Source: Gracilaria gracilis
Lineage: Eukaryota; Rhodophyta; Florideophyceae; Gracilariales; Gracilariaceae
Direction of reading: 5' to 3'
Assembly (NCBI GenBank): GCA_030374805.1
Contig: JARGSG010000202.1
Coordinates: 558,001 to 622,000, forward strand
Length of the DNA stretch: 64,000 nt
A model generated the notes under the pieces. The model was not told the origin of the DNA. It saw only the letters and a list, made by a program, of their open reading frames with translations, and did no database searches. The position numbers were made by a program, and so were the translations under genes. Of this stretch, positions 43,991 through 54,544 are shown piece by piece; the stretch's first letter is position 1, and the number at the start of each line of letters is the position of its first letter.

Positions 43991-44900
43991 TTATACTCCA
44001 GCATTGGTCGCCATTTGTGGCGTGAAAGATTTTACATCTGTCCCAATCCTGAGGAATTGAATGCTTGGCATGGCCGTTGGCACGCATCTCATCATGGTCT
44101 GGAGCGTGTACATGGCGACGGTATACGCGTCACACTGCTGCTCGCAATCCGTGCCCGGGTTGATCTTGTTGGGCTTGAGCAGCGCGCGTCCCAGAGACAC
44201 GTCGTACTCTTTCAGCGCGCGGATGGTGGATCTGAGCAAGCGCTCGGTGTAATAATCGGTCTGCTCGATGGGGTGGTCATCGTCCAGCAGCCCTTCCGGC
44301 TCGATGATTGGTTCCAGCCCATTGGCCTGCGAGATCGGTGCGTAGCGCGCCACCGCGTGGGCGTTCTACAGAATAGCGGCGTCGGGCGGGGAGCCGTCCT
44401 GCTTGCCGATGCGCATGACAGCACCGTACTTGGCGATTCGCGCCCCCTGCCGTTAGTGCTTCGCGCAGCAATCAGGCAGCACTTTAAGACCGGTGATAGC
44501 AGTCTCTCACTTGGTGCGCGGCAGCGCAGTGGGCCGGATTGTCGTCCTCGATAGCCGGCAAGTTGCCCTTTCCGCGGAGAATATTGAAAACAGCGTGCCG
44601 TCGTCCGCGCTCTCAAACAGCGTCTCCTCGAACATTTTGGCGCCCGAAATGTACTGGCCAAGTCGACGGAGTACAGCAGGTCGTGTCAGTGGTGGCGGAT
44701 GCGCTGGGTGTTGTCCAGTCCCATGTTGCCCAGTCGCTTGCTCCTGGTGGAGTGGGACTCGCCGATGGCCAGGATATCCGAGGCGCGCGACGTGGTGTAG
44801 GCCACTGGCGCGGATACCCGAGCCACGTGACGCAGTGTAGGCCACCGTACGCTTGAGCTTGACCACTTACTGAATTTGAGATTCGAAAAAGCATGCCTTG
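43991..44900 (-). pseudogene. class I fructose-bisphosphate aldolase, decayed and truncated
   Basis: Pieces in several minus-strand frames follow the order of class I aldolase: near 44780-44720 SKRLGNMGLDNTQRIRHH, at 44660-44620 ISGAKMFEETLFESADDG, at 44450-44370 AKYGAVMRIGKQDGSPPDA, then ARYAPISQANGLEPIIEPEG and GRALLKPNKINPG, which keeps the Schiff-base Lys (LLKPN), and YTLQTMMRCVPTAMPSI. The enzyme splits fructose-1,6-bisphosphate in glycolysis and the Calvin cycle. Multiple frameshifts separate the N-terminal pieces, TAG at 44366-44368 interrupts ILxNAHAVARYAP, and the C-terminal quarter is missing. Beyond rescue, in contrast to eIF2B gamma; hence an older loss. Confidence 0.78.
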
Positions 44901-45483
44901 AAGGTCAGAGAGCTTGCGAGGCGCTGCGCGGCACGGCACGGTGGCGCACACACGCGCAGACGGCGCGAAGTTAGCGCAAGCGCGCCCCGACTCGACAGAG
45001 ACGTCGCGGCGTGTGGCAGCGCCGGCGGGTTGGCGGAGCAGACAGTCATCTCGGAGCTGAGTGTTCGGAAGAGCACAGTGGAAGAGGCACGGAGCGAAAG
45101 CGGCGCGGAGCTAGGCGAAGATGAAATCCATGCAGTGAAGGCAGCCCATGGCGTGGGAAGCAGCCGATGAGGTGTGCGTGCCGGCGGTGGATTGGTATTC
45201 CTGCACTGCGCGGCAGCCATGTCCAGCAGCGGCGCGCAAGGGGGCGGCGCGCGCGTCGTCCGCCCCCGGCGCGCCACGCACTGTCACTGCGCGCATCCGC
45301 AGCGTGTTCTGCAATGCATCGCTGTACATACACACGTGCGACAGCGCGGCCACGTTGCGCGCGCTGGAAGCGCCACCGCAGCCTTCACGCCGGCGCACGC
45401 TCGATCGCGCGGCACATTGTCTGTATCAAACGGGGCTAGCTCGCAGCGCTGCTGGCGTTTCTCCCACTTGGCGCTTGTGCCAC
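44901..45483. other. GC-rich region between two divergent broken genes
   Basis: Upstream of both the aldolase remnant (minus) and the plus-strand remnant. High GC produces long overlapping ORFs in all frames; none is convincing. It may hold a former bidirectional promoter. Confidence 0.35.
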
Positions 45484-46910
45484 CCACCACCGGCCCACCA
45501 TGCAGTTTTTCGACCGCGCGCACGCGCGCATTGCGCCGCGATGCTCGTTCAGGCGACCCACAACGTCACGAAAGCTGCAGGCGAACGTCAAGAAGTCACA
45601 TCTGCAGAACGCGCAGGCGCGCATCACCTTGTTGCCGCTTCCCTGCAGGTGGCGTTGCTGTCGCCGCGCGAGCGTCGCGTCGTCTGGCTTTGCCTTCGTG
45701 CCACCGCCTCCACCAGCGCTGGCGCTAATGATGGGCGGACTGCCGTGCGAGCGCTCTGTCTGCTGGGAGGCGCGCAGCCGCCACAGCCGCCGCAGCCGCC
45801 CGCGTGAAAGATGAGGGTGCTGCGCGTGGGCGCCGCCGCCGCGCTGGCGCAGCTGCTGCCCGCGTTTGTGACCGCGCTCGCGGACGTTCTGCAACCCGCG
45901 TCCTATGTGCCCGCCACGCCGAACTCCTTTTCACCGTAGCTGGTGGGGCAAGCCGTCGGGTTGATCTTCGCCGTCAGCCATCAGCACCTCTACTCACCTT
46001 GATCGCGGTCATCGTCGCCACCGTCGTCATCACCATCGTCGTCTTCGTCACAGTGTCATGCAGCACGCGCCAGCCCCGTCATTCAGCCACGACGGCAGCG
46101 AGCCGCCGCTGTTGCCGTCGGAGCTCGCCTTCTGGGCGCGGGCATTGAGACAGTGCTGTGGTTGTGGGCCGCGCTGGCGGACGATGGGTGCCTGCTTCCT
46201 GCCGCGCGTAGCACGCTGTTGCTTCACTTGTCCCGTCTGTGCGCCGCCTTCGCGTCGCTGCGAGTGCCTGCGTCGCACGCGCGGGAGCTGATGCGTCTAC
46301 CCGACGTCTTTCTGCACCACCTGTCGCGCCGATCCGTGTCGCTGATGGTTGCTAACCTGCTGTACGTGCAGTTGCCATTTCGTGGCTCTGTGTGCCGTGT
46401 GTACTGTCCGTCTACCCACTCGCGACGCGTCCGTTCTTTCGCGACGCCCTCATTCATGCGCTGGCGTACGAACACGCGTCGCATACGGACGAATCGTATT
46501 ACTACGCCTCTTCGAGCACGGTTGACGCCTTGTCGGAATGACACGCCACTGTTATGCTGTCCGATATCCTACAGCTGCATTATGAAATCTGGAATTCTTC
46601 GCAGCCGCACGCGCTGGGCGCCTTCACGCGCGTGCTCTCTGTGCTCTTGTCGTCGCGGCCAAAGCACCTCTTTCTAGCCGACACTTCAACACCGTACGCT
46701 GAGAAAATCGAGCAAGACGCCCAGCTTGAGCCCCAAATTCCCAAGCAGGCCGTCGCCGACGCAACCGACACGCTGCAGATGAAGCAGCTTTCCAACCAAT
46801 TGAGCGTTTCCATGACCTACACCATGTCCACGAAAAATGTGTGCTCCTTGATGCACGTCGCCGTGTCGCAGGGAACGGAGGCTATCATCGAGGCAAAGAG
46901 ACGTTTTTGA
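45484..46910 (+). pseudogene. unidentified GC-rich host gene, broken
   Basis: Plus-strand pieces in different frames look like one helical protein: VLRVGAAAALAQLLPAFVTA near 45810, LVGQAVGLIFAVSHQHLYSP near 45940, LLLHLSRLCAAFASLRVPAS near 46220, SVSLMVANLLYVQLPFRG to about 46385, then LAYEHASHTDESYYYASSST and, past TGA 46539-46541, the open end ILQLHYEIWNSSQPHALGAF to TGA 46908-46910. Leucine-rich helical segments suggest an ARM/HEAT-like cytosolic or membrane-trafficking protein, but I cannot assign a family. It is divergent from the aldolase remnant. Several frameshifts and stops. Confidence 0.4.
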
Positions 46911-47053
46911 CATGAATGAGGAAAGTATGTCAGCTGCGACAGGGCTGTGTCACAAGTGTCTAAAGAACACGATGGCGTAGAAGGAAATCAAAACAGCACT
47001 CGGTGGAACGTGGGAGTTCTATCATCTTATATTGTTCACTACTCAACTGAGCA

Positions 47054-48485
47054 TTACGAATGCATTGTCCTACGGCGAATAAAGCTAAGAACGTGCAACC
47101 TATCAGCTATGTCGTCCCTGAGGGTGGATGACTCGCGGCTGCGATTTCGCGATCTCATACTCTCTTGCTCCATATGTAGGACGTCTTGGAAGTGCACGAT
47201 CGGAGCCCTATTCACGTGATTATGTTCGTGAGCAGGTATCATGACGAATGAAGTTCTATCAGCGTTATCAATGAGAAAATTATGTAACTTGCATGCAACA
47301 AGTATGATTTGAGTTACTTTTGGAATGGGGTATCGAATCAAAGACCACATGATTCCAAACCTGCACACTAGCATTCCAAACGCTTGTTCCACACCCGTAC
47401 GGCACAAATAAATATACCATTAAACGAGTCCTCTCGCTGTGTAAGACAACTTCCTGGGTATGGAGTCAGAACCCCATACTCATTAGAGTAGGCATCGCCT
47501 GCGACAATGGCTGCCCATTGCGGTAGCGTTGAACTTCGAAGAAGTTCGTGAAGAAGAGTAGAATAAAAAGCCGTTGAATCATGTGTACCGCCAGAGTGGC
47601 GAGCAGAAACGAAAGAGAAGCGGTAGTCTGCAGTCACAGCAGTCTGGGCACAAAGGGCAAAGAAACCTTTCCGGTTATAGTGCTTACGCGGATCGGCTAC
47701 CTCACTCAAACGAGGTTTTTCAATTTCAACAGCGAGCCCATCTAGCGCTGAGATCACACCATCCAATGGAAATTTTCATGGAGTACAGAACTTTGAGGCT
47801 CCATGTCGACATTCTAGTTTCCAACACCTTCCGTTGTTGGAAACTTCACACTCGGAAGGATGCGCTCCAGTTCAGACAGAGTTTCCTCAAAGACTGAGTA
47901 CACTGTAGAGAACCCAATTCTATATGGCCAACTCACATCATAACTGGCCCCGGCCAACAATCGTAAGGTCACAAGGAGCATGACTTCTACCGAGACCGCT
48001 CGAGCAACCAGGCCAATATTTCGCTGTCGCCGTTGTAGCTGTTTTTGCATTGAATGTAACAAGAGATTGAATTGAGTTTTAGAGAGTTGATATATGCGCC
48101 TGAAGTATTGACTAGGGATATATGCAATATGTGTTTGCGCACAGAAAGTATTTCGTTGATATACTGTTCTAATTGCAGTATTCAAACGAGATCTTTTCCA
48201 CTCCTGCAGAAATATATGCAGGACATAAAGATACATATACTGTTCACAAGTTTTTCGTTGATGCGGCTTGATTGATTGAACAATTTCGCGCCGGCGCAGC
48301 AAAGACCGGGGAATAGAGCGTGCAAGGTGGCGAGGCTCGTATGCCTTTTGTGAAAATGGTGCTATGGGAGGGAGAGAGACGTCTTTCCGAAGGGTCGACC
48401 AAATGCGGCAGAATTGGGACTCTTCAATGAGTGAACAGGCTTTGCTGGAACATAGATTTCCTGCTTTACAAACTGCGGGCCTCAA
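47054..48485 (-). pseudogene. PIF/Harbinger transposase (DDE_Tnp_4 type, set A), two frameshifts
   Basis: Three consecutive minus-strand segments in three frames: 48485-47814 (N-terminal region with helix-turn-helix-like TQFNLLLHSMQKQLQRRQRN, then LVTLRLLAGASYDVSWPYRI), 47766-47410 (GVISALDGLAVEIEKPRLSE with the first Asp; YNRKGFFALCAQTAV; AIVAGDAYSNEYGVLTPYPG with the second Asp) and 47407-47054 (GVEQAFGMLVCRFGIMWSLI with the catalytic Glu; ACKLHNFLIDN). Order and motifs are those of Harbinger transposases. Frameshifts near 47785 and 47410. The gene ends RRRTMHS at 47054. Its SANT-like partner is probably at 42704-43791. Confidence 0.82.
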
Positions 48486-48519
48486 CTCATAGAACGCTTT
48501 TGCTTTTGGAAACGAACAA

Positions 48520-48558
48520 TTGACGAAACCCGAAATTTCCGATTTCGGGTTTTGTCAA
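48520..48558. repeat. 17-bp palindrome between the two Harbinger-like sets
   Basis: TTGACGAAACCCGAAAT and ATTTCGGGTTTTGTCAA are inverted repeats with one mismatch and a 5-base spacer. It lies between the start of the minus-strand transposase and the start of the plus-strand one. It could be a transcription terminator-like hairpin, a transposase site, or two transposon ends joined. Confidence 0.7.
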
Positions 48559-48683
48559 GTCATGGAACGCGCCTAAAAACACATTTTATGTAATGCATAT
48601 ACTGCGTAGATTACAGTAAAAATTGTACCGCCTCCCAGCCATATGCTCCTGAAGTCCAGCGCACAGAATGTGCTACAGCAGCG

Positions 48684-49940
48684 ATGACGCATGATGTTCT
48701 CATCTTCACCACATTTGCCCAATGCAAACGTGCGTATTATCTCCTCCCACAATACAATGCACAAATGTCTAACGAGGCAATTCTTCTCCTTTTCCTACTG
48801 CAAAACAGGGCAAAAGGCAAACGCATTACATTCAGACAGCGACTTTCTATACAACGGCGTCGTCGTAGAGATCAACGTATCTCTCGTTGTGCTCTGCCAT
48901 TTCCACAACAATCCTCGTTCTCAACGCTATTTTATTCCAGGAACGATCAAGCCCTAATAACGCTGACTAGATTCGACTTCTCCTCATTTCATTACATTCA
49001 TAACCGTTTCAAAAAGATTTATGACGCATACTCTCCCTATTCAAGAAATGGATTTATACGCCTCGTTCGCAACACAGTTACGCGAAGAGGCCGCCCCCGT
49101 AGCATGAATTTGATATAATTTCTTGGATTGGTTCTTACATAGAATAGAACAAGAGGTTCTGAAATGGTTATTTGCATACTCCTTGAAATAACTGCATCCG
49201 TTTGTCCCTTATTTCTCCATTTTGGACGTAGAATTGTTCGCAGGGGTTTTTCGAAAGATAACAATGCAAGGATTGAGATTCCAAGTCATGAAGATTTAAT
49301 TCAGTTTTAAGCTGCAGTAGGTAACACATACTCGATGCAATATGATGTTTACTGTGTTGCAGATGGACTAAAATTGTATTTGGAGCAGTCTGGCAATATA
49401 GTCATACAGAACATCTTCTATAATGAATGGATGCATGATCACTATGTAGGTAATATATTTGTGTTTGCTCCTAATGAAACTATCATTGCATGTGCATTAA
49501 ATGCACCGGCGTCTATGCACGACTCTAACATTGCGGATTGGGGAGGTGTTTACAGGAAACTGGAATACGTATTTGAAACCTACGGGGACGGCTGCGATGT
49601 TGACTCTGCGTTCTCGAAAGGGGAGTTTCCTTTCATAATTAAGTCTTTGCACCATCCTGTCTTACAGTGCGACGGTGATTCAGCAACGCTCAGTACTCTA
49701 CGGCAGGCTACATCTATGCGCCAGGCCTCTGAGTGGGGTATGCGAGCGTTTCAGGGATCGTTTCCGCGCCTTAAAGATCGTATGGTTTATGAGGAAAGAA
49801 GGAAAAGAAAGGTAATTCTTTTTACAACAGCTTTGCTGTTCACTGTTAGAACCCGCTTGGTTGGCGTTAATCACATTCTAGCAACGTTTATGCCACATCT
49901 TAGCGTTGAGGCAAACTACTTCCTTCATGGTATTGTGTAG
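48684..49940 (+). pseudogene. second DDE transposase (Harbinger-like, set B), three in-frame stops
   Basis: A single frame from about 48684 to TAG 49938-49940, interrupted by TAA 49116-49118, TAG 49140-49142 and TAA 49308-49310. The catalytic core is intact: VYCVADGLKLYLEQSG with the first Asp, GDGCDVDSAFSKGEFPFIIK with the second Asp, and ASEWGMRAFQGSFPRLKDR with the Glu; HDHYVGNIFVFAPNETIIAC and NAPASMHDSNIADWG fit the same superfamily. It is only distantly related to the set A transposase. LVLT-stop-NRTRGSEM fits a Trp-to-TAG change. The stretch 49335-49940 alone is open for 201 codons. Confidence 0.72.
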
Positions 49941-50023
49941 GTAACATTGTGCGCTTTGGTCTATTTATTGGTTTACTGTTGTGTTACCAGAAGGCAATGA
50001 GAGGCCACTCTTCGCTTCAACTC

Positions 50024-51178
50024 CTACTTTCCAGAGCCACTGTCGCTGTTACGAAAGAGAGTCCGCGATGCATCCTTTCCTCCAAAGGCCATTACCATAA
50101 GCATCTGCATAAACCTGTCCTGCCTTCTATGGTCCTCCTCACGACGTTCGCGCTCATCGGCGCGTTCCTTCTCACGGCGCTTCCGTTCCTCTTCCCGCCG
50201 GGCCCGCTCCTCCTCGCGTTCCTGTATTCTTCGTTGGTGCTCTTCTGCCCGCCGCTTCTGCTCATCGAGCAATGTCATCTTATAGATTGACATTATATCG
50301 TCCCCCGGGTCTGGCGGGGATGATTGGCGCTTCCTTATTAAAGGCCGTCGCGAAAATTCCGGGCGCCCTGTAACTGATGGGGGTCTACTCGGCAGTCTGA
50401 TCGGCGTCCTGCTAACCGGAGTTACTGCGTTACTGCGCCCGTTTTCCATGTCAGCGTCCGAATTTTGACCTTCGTCTGGGTCGTTTGTGTCGTCTAGACA
50501 CACCTCGGGTGTCTCGAAACACTTTTTTACTGCTTCTTCAACATCCTCACCGTCCCCCAAGTCCACCCGCTCTGATATTTCCTCCCGTACATGTTTCGGC
50601 CTCCTTATGTCTTCCAGAATGTGCGGATCTTCGGGCGGCGCTTTTTTCCGGTGCAGAGCTGAAAACTTTCTCTTTAGCGAATCTATATTGCGCGACAAGT
50701 CAAGAAAGCGAGAGTGATGTACCCTTTGCACCGCCTCCCACTCATCCCTTCCCACCGGCAGGTGCTCCTCCAAAACTTCCAGCAGGGAATCGATTTCCTT
50801 CTGGGTAAAACCGCTCCCTCGTCCCCCCGTGTTTCCAGCATTGCTGTGGATGTTTTTACCTTTGACAGGTGTTCCCTTCTTTGTAATCGGCGGGCGGTGA
50901 ATGTGGCGAGTGAGGCTGGTCGATGGCGTGCCCAGCTGTGCGTCCGAGCTTCTGCTTCTCACCGCAAGTGCTCCCTTTGACGCCTGATTTGCGGGCCCTT
51001 CCTCTTTGTTTCTCATTGGTGGGAAGATTGTTTCCGGAGACGGTGCCTGCCCTTGACTACCCGCTATAGGCGTTGGCGACATTCGAATTGGGAGAGTAGT
51101 TCCCTCCGACACGAGAACGTGCCCCTCATCCTGCATTGAGAGGAATGCCTTTTCATTGTCTTGGAGACCATGTTCCAT
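50024..51178 (-). CDS. SANT/Myb-like DNA-binding protein of a Harbinger-like element (set B)
   Basis: 384 residues, intact. A trihelix/SANT-like domain lies at about residues 117-200: GRGSGFTQKEIDSLLEVLEE, VGRDEWEAVQRVHHSRF, then NIDSLKRKFSALHRKK and RRPKHVREEI. After a Pro/Arg-rich linker comes a strongly charged coiled coil (about 318-362, repeats of Arg-Arg-Glu-Glu) and the hydrophobic end FMQMLMVMAFGG. In PIF/Harbinger systems the Myb-like protein binds the transposon end and brings the transposase to the nucleus; this role is inferred. It is convergent with the set B transposase, the two stops lying 83 bp apart, so they probably form one element. TATA-like CTTATATAAG lies 186 bp upstream. 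Confidence 0.72.
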   Translation of the reverse strand: MEHGLQDNEKAFLSMQDEGHVLVSEGTTLPIRMSPTPIAGSQGQAPSPETIFPPMRNKEEGPANQASKGALAVRSRSSDAQLGTPSTSLTRHIHRPPITKKGTPVKGKNIHSNAGNTGGRGSGFTQKEIDSLLEVLEEHLPVGRDEWEAVQRVHHSRFLDLSRNIDSLKRKFSALHRKKAPPEDPHILEDIRRPKHVREEISERVDLGDGEDVEEAVKKCFETPEVCLDDTNDPDEGQNSDADMENGRSNAVTPVSRTPIRLPSRPPSVTGRPEFSRRPLIRKRQSSPPDPGDDIMSIYKMTLLDEQKRRAEEHQRRIQEREEERARREEERKRREKERADERERREEDHRRQDRFMQMLMVMAFGGKDASRTLFRNSDSGSGK

Positions 51179-51363
51179 GTCGGAGGGAACGACAGCTCCA
51201 GGGGGACGGCGAAGTTTGCGGCGGCACGGGACGAGGCACTACTCGAGGAGGCCCGTCGAGTCCGGAGAGTTCGGCTGTGGCGGCGGTGGTGGGAGGGACG
51301 GTTATCGGCAGCCCTGGGCTGCTTGGGAGGAACGGTGATCGGGAGCCCAGGGCGGCTTTTGCA

Positions 51364-51373
51364 CTTATATAAG
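51364..51373. promoter_or_regulatory. palindromic TATA element, possible bidirectional promoter
   Basis: CTTATATAAG reads the same on both strands. On the minus strand it is 186 bases ahead of the SANT-like gene; on the plus strand it precedes the GC-rich region with the unassigned ORF 51897-52559. Confidence 0.45.
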
Positions 51374-51896
51374 GGATGTCGGTGGCGTGTCAGCAGTCCT
51401 CGTTGTGAAGGCTGCACCGTTGCAACAAGAAGTCGATCAGCACTGTTGCGGGGCAGCGGCAGGGGGTAATGCCACCACAAGCGATGTCGCAAAACGATTG
51501 GTTGCCGGGGTGGTGACTCGGCACGGAGAGGCGGCGGAGGTGGCGGCGCGGGGGCCGCAAGAAACAGAGAGAGATGAGAAGAAGTCCTCCGTTGGCGCTC
51601 GTACTCGCAAATGTAGAAGAGAAGAACAGTATTTCTAGGGGAGAGCAACGTGGTCCTTGACGGTAGCCGTCGGGTAGATAGCGGCAGGAGAACCGTTTTG
51701 AGAAAGCAAAGTCGGTCTCTGAGTAGTACGAGCTCTTGACCACGGAGAGCGCGCGCGACGGCCCCAGGACACGGTACGAGGGCGACGACGGATGTGGCGT
51801 AGAATAGTCGACGACGTAAGCGAAGGTTTTTGAGTCGCTCGGAGCCGCGTAGCTCTCTTCTGCTCAGCACAATCCACCGCCAGAGTCCGTTCTGTC

Positions 51897-52559
51897 TTGC
51901 AGATTGCAAACGATCCGGTGCAGGAGAGGAATTGGCGCAAACGGCGGTGGGAGCTAAGAGCGCAGGGTGGGCTGCGTTGGAGAAAGAACGCAGAAGTAAA
52001 GCTGCAGACACTGCTGTCGTTGCGTTATGCACTTTTTGTTTGTTTATGGGAGATCAAAACCGTGTGGGGAGGCCCTGAATTGCACTTGGTTCGCTGCCGC
52101 CGCGAAGAGCTGAAAAGCAGCCAAAAATTTCTGGAGGAGGCGCCAATGAGTGTCTTGCGCGGCGGCGTTGAGGAAGCTGGAGGGTGCGGCAGTGATGTGG
52201 TGTGCGGCGATATGGTGGGCGGCGTTGTGGTTAAAGACTGCTACGAAGAGAGCAGGAAGGTTTGTGTGGACGTGAGGGTGGAGAGAGGTGTGTGGAAAAG
52301 CTGGAAGCAGGCGGCGGCGGCGTGCCTGATTCGGCTCGCACAAATCTGTTTGTGCACGCACACAATCAACCGCGCTCGGGCGCGAGGTAAGTTTATTTCG
52401 ACCGTTTGTGTATGCGCATATCAGGCTTCGTGCAGACACATTTGTCAAAATGTGCACACACCTTTTGATTTTTGTGTTTTCAGGAAGCGGTTATTGTCAA
52501 ATATCGGCGGTTTGCAGTGTTTTTTCTTTTGTCGTACTGTTTACATCTATGGAGTTTAA
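51897..52559 (+). CDS. unassigned ORF in GC-rich region
   Basis: 220 codons. No recognisable domain; the C-terminal 60 residues run into AT-rich sequence and look random. The middle (KDCYEESRKVCVDVRVERGV) is Cys- and Val-rich. Overlapping long minus-strand ORFs (51064-52032) are Pro/Arg-rich and probably by-products. It may not be a gene. Confidence 0.2.
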   Translation: MQIANDPVQERNWRKRRWELRAQGGLRWRKNAEVKLQTLLSLRYALFVCLWEIKTVWGGPELHLVRCRREELKSSQKFLEEAPMSVLRGGVEEAGGCGSDVVCGDMVGGVVVKDCYEESRKVCVDVRVERGVWKSWKQAAAACLIRLAQICLCTHTINRARARGKFISTVCVCAYQASCRHICQNVHTPFDFCVFRKRLLSNIGGLQCFFFCRTVYIYGV

Positions 52560-52859
52560 TCAAATTTGCTGTATATACGCTTATATTTTAACAACAAATC
52601 TACCAAAGTATGTCTATTTAAGAATTAAACAATCAAAGCTAAACAACCTACAAAAATGTTGTTTTTTGGTTGTAATTGATGCTATTTACATTGCAAAATG
52701 TTTACGTCATTCTTAAAGAAGTTACAATTCTAACTAAAAAGAAGAAAAAAAATGAATCCATAATTTTACAGCAACGCAAAAATATCTCTTAAATTGAAAA
52801 GAATTCCGCACCTGTACATAACAATCAATTAACAATTACAAAAGTTGACTACAAACGGT
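52560..52859. other. AT-rich spacer, no gene seen
   Basis: Sharp drop in GC compared with the preceding kilobase; only short ORFs. Confidence 0.5.
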
Positions 52860-53183
52860 TCATGTGCAATTTCCTGCGTTTTTCAGCAGCAGACGATATA
52901 AGATTCGGCAACGCGCGTAGTTCAAAATACCCAATAAGTAGTCATAGCTCCACCGTAAAGCACATTTTGAAGTTCCGGGGTGGAACCCGAAACGACGCCT
53001 TAAGATCTCGTAGGCATCCGTTCGCGTCCTAGAAAACAACTGAACAAAAGTACAGCAGAATGTTGAAGCACGCACTCTATTTTTATGCTTCATGGCATAG
53101 GAATAGTGATTAAATGCTGTTTCGTAAACACTAGACTGTTGAAGAAGAAGTTTTGGTACTGCTTGTGATAAACCTGATGCCAC
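52860..53183 (-). CDS. unassigned 107-codon ORF, possible transposon fragment
   Basis: Reads like protein (SRTRTDAYEILRRRFGFHPG, ALRWSYDYLLGILNYARCRI) and stands alone in an AT-rich stretch directly before the LTR at 53296. No catalytic motif seen. Perhaps the remains of the sequence into which the LTR element inserted. Confidence 0.25.
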   Translation of the reverse strand: MASGLSQAVPKLLLQQSSVYETAFNHYSYAMKHKNRVRASTFCCTFVQLFSRTRTDAYEILRRRFGFHPGTSKCALRWSYDYLLGILNYARCRILYRLLLKNAGNCT

Positions 53184-53295
53184 CTGTTTTCGGATAAAGC
53201 TTTTAAACCCAAAATTATAGCTGAAAATTGAGCTTTTTCTTAAAAAGACCTTTTCCTTTTTTTTAATCTTGTTCTAGTACAGATCTAAAATATTT

Positions 53296-54394
53296 TGTAT
53301 TACTAATACCGATAAAGTGAGGGGTCAGTCTGGTAGATGGAGCGCGCGTGGGCACAATCAATATGGTAGTTGAACACCAGAAACCCGCAGGGGCAAACGA
53401 GGGAACCACTAGTCTGTACGGTAGTAGATTTCGACGCGCTGTAAAACCTGAATATTAATAGAGTAGCAAGTGACCACTATGGTATAGTTACTGCCCTAAT
53501 AGTGCCTGACTTTACAATACCTGAGGAAGAAGACGAGGTGCATCACTATATATACAAGGTGCACCGACGCCGATCTACCATACGGTCATGACGCTATCGG
53601 CTGCGCCCATGACCAACTGTCATGGGCCAGCAATGTTAAGATGAACTAAATCAGAAATTAGAAATTGCAAAATAGAGAACACCAATTGGGTACAGTGCAG
53701 CCACCAAGGCGCACAAGTAGGCCCACCTGGCGTAGTGCAAACCCAGACGGGTAAAACACACGAAGAATTCCAGTATCTTCCTCCCACGTGGGGTAGCTGA
53801 GCAAACAGAGCCCCTCGCGGGATGGGTGCGTGAATCGCGTGTAAGACCGAGACCCACCGTCTCGACAAGCGAAGCGAGGGTGGCAGGGAACCGAGGAGTT
53901 GGAATTGGAGAGGTACACTGTAAGGTGGATCGATGAGGTCACCCACGGTGGGTGACCCTCGCAAGAGTGGTGCCGTGAGCCACAGAACGCGAGACCAGGC
54001 AAGGCAAATAAAAGCAAACAAGCAACAGCGGTAATCGGGGTGAGCGACACCTGTTAAACAGCGAGAAAAACAGTACAGAAAAACTGGGTACACACGCACT
54101 ATAGGCGGCAAGTGGTACAGTTAGCTTTACGAGGTGGATGAGTGGTCCTACTCAAGGAGCCGACTCTCCGCAAGGAGGATATCGTGCACCAGGAATTCCT
54201 GAGTCAGAGCTAAACACTCGCTTGCTCGTGTTTAGTTGACTGGGACTGTCTGAGCTCACACACCCAAGTAGTGGTGGTCGGCAGTCCTGCACAGTAGTGT
54301 AATAACTAAATAAATAGAAAGATAAAAATAATCTAGTGTATCCCTAAGAAGAGCGGCCTGCGCAAGTACACGTGTATTATCCTACTCGCTGCCA
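53296..54394 (+). repeat. LTR related to the gypsy-1 LTR
   Basis: Starts TGTATTACTAATACCGATAA and matches the gypsy-1 LTR (8106 downwards, opposite strand) over the first 350 bases, including TATATATACAAGGTGCACCG around 53552. Downstream the two have diverged beyond recognition. The inner end is set by similarity of the sequence near 54395-54410 (TGCCAC...CATAACCA) to the gypsy-1 candidate primer site. About 1.1 kb, similar in length to the first. Confidence 0.65.
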
Positions 54395-54544
54395 CGGTAC
54401 TCATAACCAATACCCATTGGGTTCCTTCCACCATGAACTATGGGTTGAATAACTAGTCATAATTCCCTTCCCTGAGGTGTAGCCTCTTCGTATCCATATG
54501 ATTCGCATCTGCGCTGAGCTCCGCCAGAACGCGTTGCACTTCAC

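Noticed and set aside
51064..52032. 322-codon minus-strand ORF overlapping the SANT-like gene start
   Set aside because: Arg/Pro/Ser-rich without domains, in a different frame from the SANT-like protein; looks like GC-driven open frame.
53620..54111. 163-codon minus-strand ORF inside the LTR at 53296
   Set aside because: Lies within LTR sequence, antisense; the related LTR at 6891-8106 does not conserve it.
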